Shown here in pieces: positions 62,896 to 64,000 of a stretch of 64,000 nt of DNA (its first letter is position 1; the number at the start of each line of letters is the position of its first letter). The DNA is from JALOAT01 sp041677345 (lineage in GTDB: Bacteria; Pseudomonadota; Gammaproteobacteria; Thiohalomonadales; Thiohalomonadaceae): positions 1 through 64,000 of the forward strand of contig JBAYQE010000004.1 in assembly GCA_041677345.1 (NCBI GenBank). Direction: 5' to 3'. A program made the translations under genes and the position numbers. The notes beneath the pieces are model-generated. The model was not told where the DNA came from. It made no database searches and worked only from the letters and a program-made list of their open reading frames with translations.

Positions 62896-63239
62896 CGCAC
62901 CGCGATGCATCTCACAGCCTGCACCGCAAACCGGAGCCGTGGCGGGATTCAGGCAGCGTTCGTTACGGGGATATCGGGTGAAGCAAGAGTGGTGTTCAAG
63001 GCCCTGCTCGCCTCCACCCGCGCTTGCCGCAAGCGATAGCGCAGCAGAGTATGCGTGTCTTGGCCACTGACTCCTGGCTCAGCAGTTTCTGTGACGCATC
63101 CGACCAGTCTCTTTGAGCATGTCGTTAGCGAAATCGGGGCCACCCAGCGTGATTGCGCCTGCATTGTGGGCTGTGCTAACGTCACCCGCCTCAAGGAAAG
63201 TTACGTCTGCCAACACCGGGAAATGGCGCCTAACGCCTC
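62896..63239. other. Stretch without a supported gene
   Basis: No convincing reading frame. An 8-bp inverted pair CCGTAACG (62891) and CGTTACGG (62962) and a GTTAGC/GCTAAC pair (63123 and 63175) are visible; neither forms a recognised site. Codon pattern differs from the dense coding to the left. Confidence 0.4.
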
Positions 63240-64000
63240 ATGCTTGCTCGTCTGTTCGCCTCCAAGCAGCCCCCCGATTTCAAACGCTCCCGTCGCTGGG
63301 ACACGCTGAGCCTGGACCTCTCCGGTTGCCACTTCGAAATCACCCTGCCACCGCAGGATTTTGATTTTCCCGAAGACCCGATCAATCCCAAGATCGATGT
63401 GTTTGATGAAGCGTTCTATAACGACAACACCGAACCGGACCGGAACGGATACCCGCCTAATGGTCAAGGTGTCAGTAACTCAGGGCTGTTTAGGCGAAAT
63501 TGGTTTAGCTATGGTCCAATTTGGCAGACCAGTCATATCGGCATACTCCAGTGCTCCTCAGTCATCTGCGACACATCACGCATGACGTCGAAGCTGAATT
63601 GTTTCAATCCCGAGCACCTCGAGCGGTTGATTGTCCATGGTTTGTATTACAGTGATGGTCCCGGCTTTGGACTGAACGAGCACACCACGCCAGTCAACTG
63701 GCAGGTCAGATCGCTAGAGGGTAACGACTGGGTGTACCTGGAGTCGTGGGATCGGGCAGCAGCCTGGGAGGCACACCCCAGCCCTTATGATGATGCCCAT
63801 GTCTCCGTGTGGTTAACGACCCCTCTGTTCGCAGACAAATATCTGCTCGTATCTTTCAGTGCCCTCGGCTCACTCCCCGCGGACGCCAGCAACCGGGCGA
63901 TGTTCGAGCGCATCGAAACCATCATCGCCTCGATGAAACTCCGGTTGTCTCCGAAGGCACTGCGGCAAAAGAGGGAAGCAGAGCGGGCGTACCCCGATGC
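63240..64000 (+). CDS. Unknown protein, truncated by the window edge
   Basis: 253 codons remain open at the right edge. The start MLARLFASKQPPDFKRSRRW is preceded directly by an in-frame TAA, so ATG 63240 is the first start. The sequence is acidic with many aromatic residues (NWFSYGPIWQTSHIGIL, WEAHPSPYDDAHVSVWL), no signal peptide and no membrane helix. I do not recognise the family. No good ribosome site is seen. Confidence 0.6.
   Translation, partial: MLARLFASKQPPDFKRSRRWDTLSLDLSGCHFEITLPPQDFDFPEDPINPKIDVFDEAFYNDNTEPDRNGYPPNGQGVSNSGLFRRNWFSYGPIWQTSHIGILQCSSVICDTSRMTSKLNCFNPEHLERLIVHGLYYSDGPGFGLNEHTTPVNWQVRSLEGNDWVYLESWDRAAAWEAHPSPYDDAHVSVWLTTPLFADKYLLVSFSALGSLPADASNRAMFERIETIIASMKLRLSPKALRQKREAERAYPD

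Noticed and set aside
62949..63194. An 81-codon minus-strand frame in the right-end gap
   Set aside because: No ribosome site and no recognisable pattern; could not be supported.
62740..63240. TAAC/GTTA-type sequences suggesting integron attC sites
   Set aside because: The pair GTTAGC...GCTAAC is in the wrong order for attC (should be AAC first, GTT last), there is no L box structure, and no integrase is present.

Overview
The window is about 64 kb of GC-rich DNA, densely packed with genes. Gene content (PilMNOPQ pilus base, rho/trxA/rhlB synteny, TmcA, NudE, YrfG, ectoine synthesis, TusA/DsrE/YedE sulfur-carrier genes, multihaem cytochromes) points to a halotolerant or marine gammaproteobacterium with sulfur/chalcogen metabolism, of the Chromatiales/Ectothiorhodospiraceae kind. 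That placement is inferred from gene families only. No rRNA, tRNA, CRISPR array, transposase gene or prophage was recognised.

Layout. 1-9 kb (minus strand): hemE (its last few codons lie outside the window), glutamate synthase gltD and gltB, and NADP-type glutamate dehydrogenase gdhA, so two ammonium-assimilation routes are adjacent. 9-12 kb: a large protein joining a degenerate KaiC-like domain to a PEP-synthase-type nucleotide-binding domain, and a stand-alone WGR protein. 12-20 kb (minus): dgt-aroB-aroK-pilQPONM in the order usual for gammaproteobacteria. 20-23 kb (plus): penicillin-binding protein 1A and a conserved unknown. 23-30 kb: malic enzyme, secreted nuclease, rpmE, DUF3135, glycogen phosphorylase, rho, trxA. 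30-36 kb: rhlB, YkgJ-type protein, yrfG, a periplasmic unknown, nudE-cysQ. 36-38.6 kb: ectABC with a divergent MarR-type regulator gene (ectR) and a candidate operator over the ectA promoter. 39-47 kb: phosphodiesterase, a cupredoxin lacking its axial Met, a GyrI-like protein, a glutaredoxin-thioredoxin reductase fusion, tmcA with a palindromic element in its 3' end, a flavodoxin-reductase-like protein and a small outer-membrane barrel. 47-52 kb: P-loop ATPase-metA-mtgA, an orphan atpC coupled to a cytidylate-kinase-like gene, and trmO.

The most striking part is 51.9-62.7 kb, all on the minus strand: tusA-like, YedE-type transporter, second tusA-like, DsrE-like, two very small DsrE-like proteins, a rhodanese-like lipoprotein, a pentahaem cytochrome, an 81-residue Cys protein, a trihaem cytochrome, an outer-membrane porin, and then a PAS histidine kinase and an NtrC-family sigma-54 activator. 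The rhodanese and porin resemble, from memory, the ExtH and ExtI proteins of selenite/tellurite reduction (ext) operons. In front of the first gene lies a sigma-54 promoter with a perfect -24 element, and about 90 and 130 bp upstream of the predicted start are two ATTGCA-N3-TGCAAT type inverted repeats placed like enhancer sites. Read together, this looks like a self-contained, sigma-54-controlled pathway that imports or relays a sulfur/selenium/tellurium species through sulfurtransferases and an envelope electron-transfer chain, and encodes its own sensor.

The right end (62.8-64 kb) differs in character: a 29-codon ORF, about 340 bases without a gene, and the start of a large unknown protein that runs off the window.
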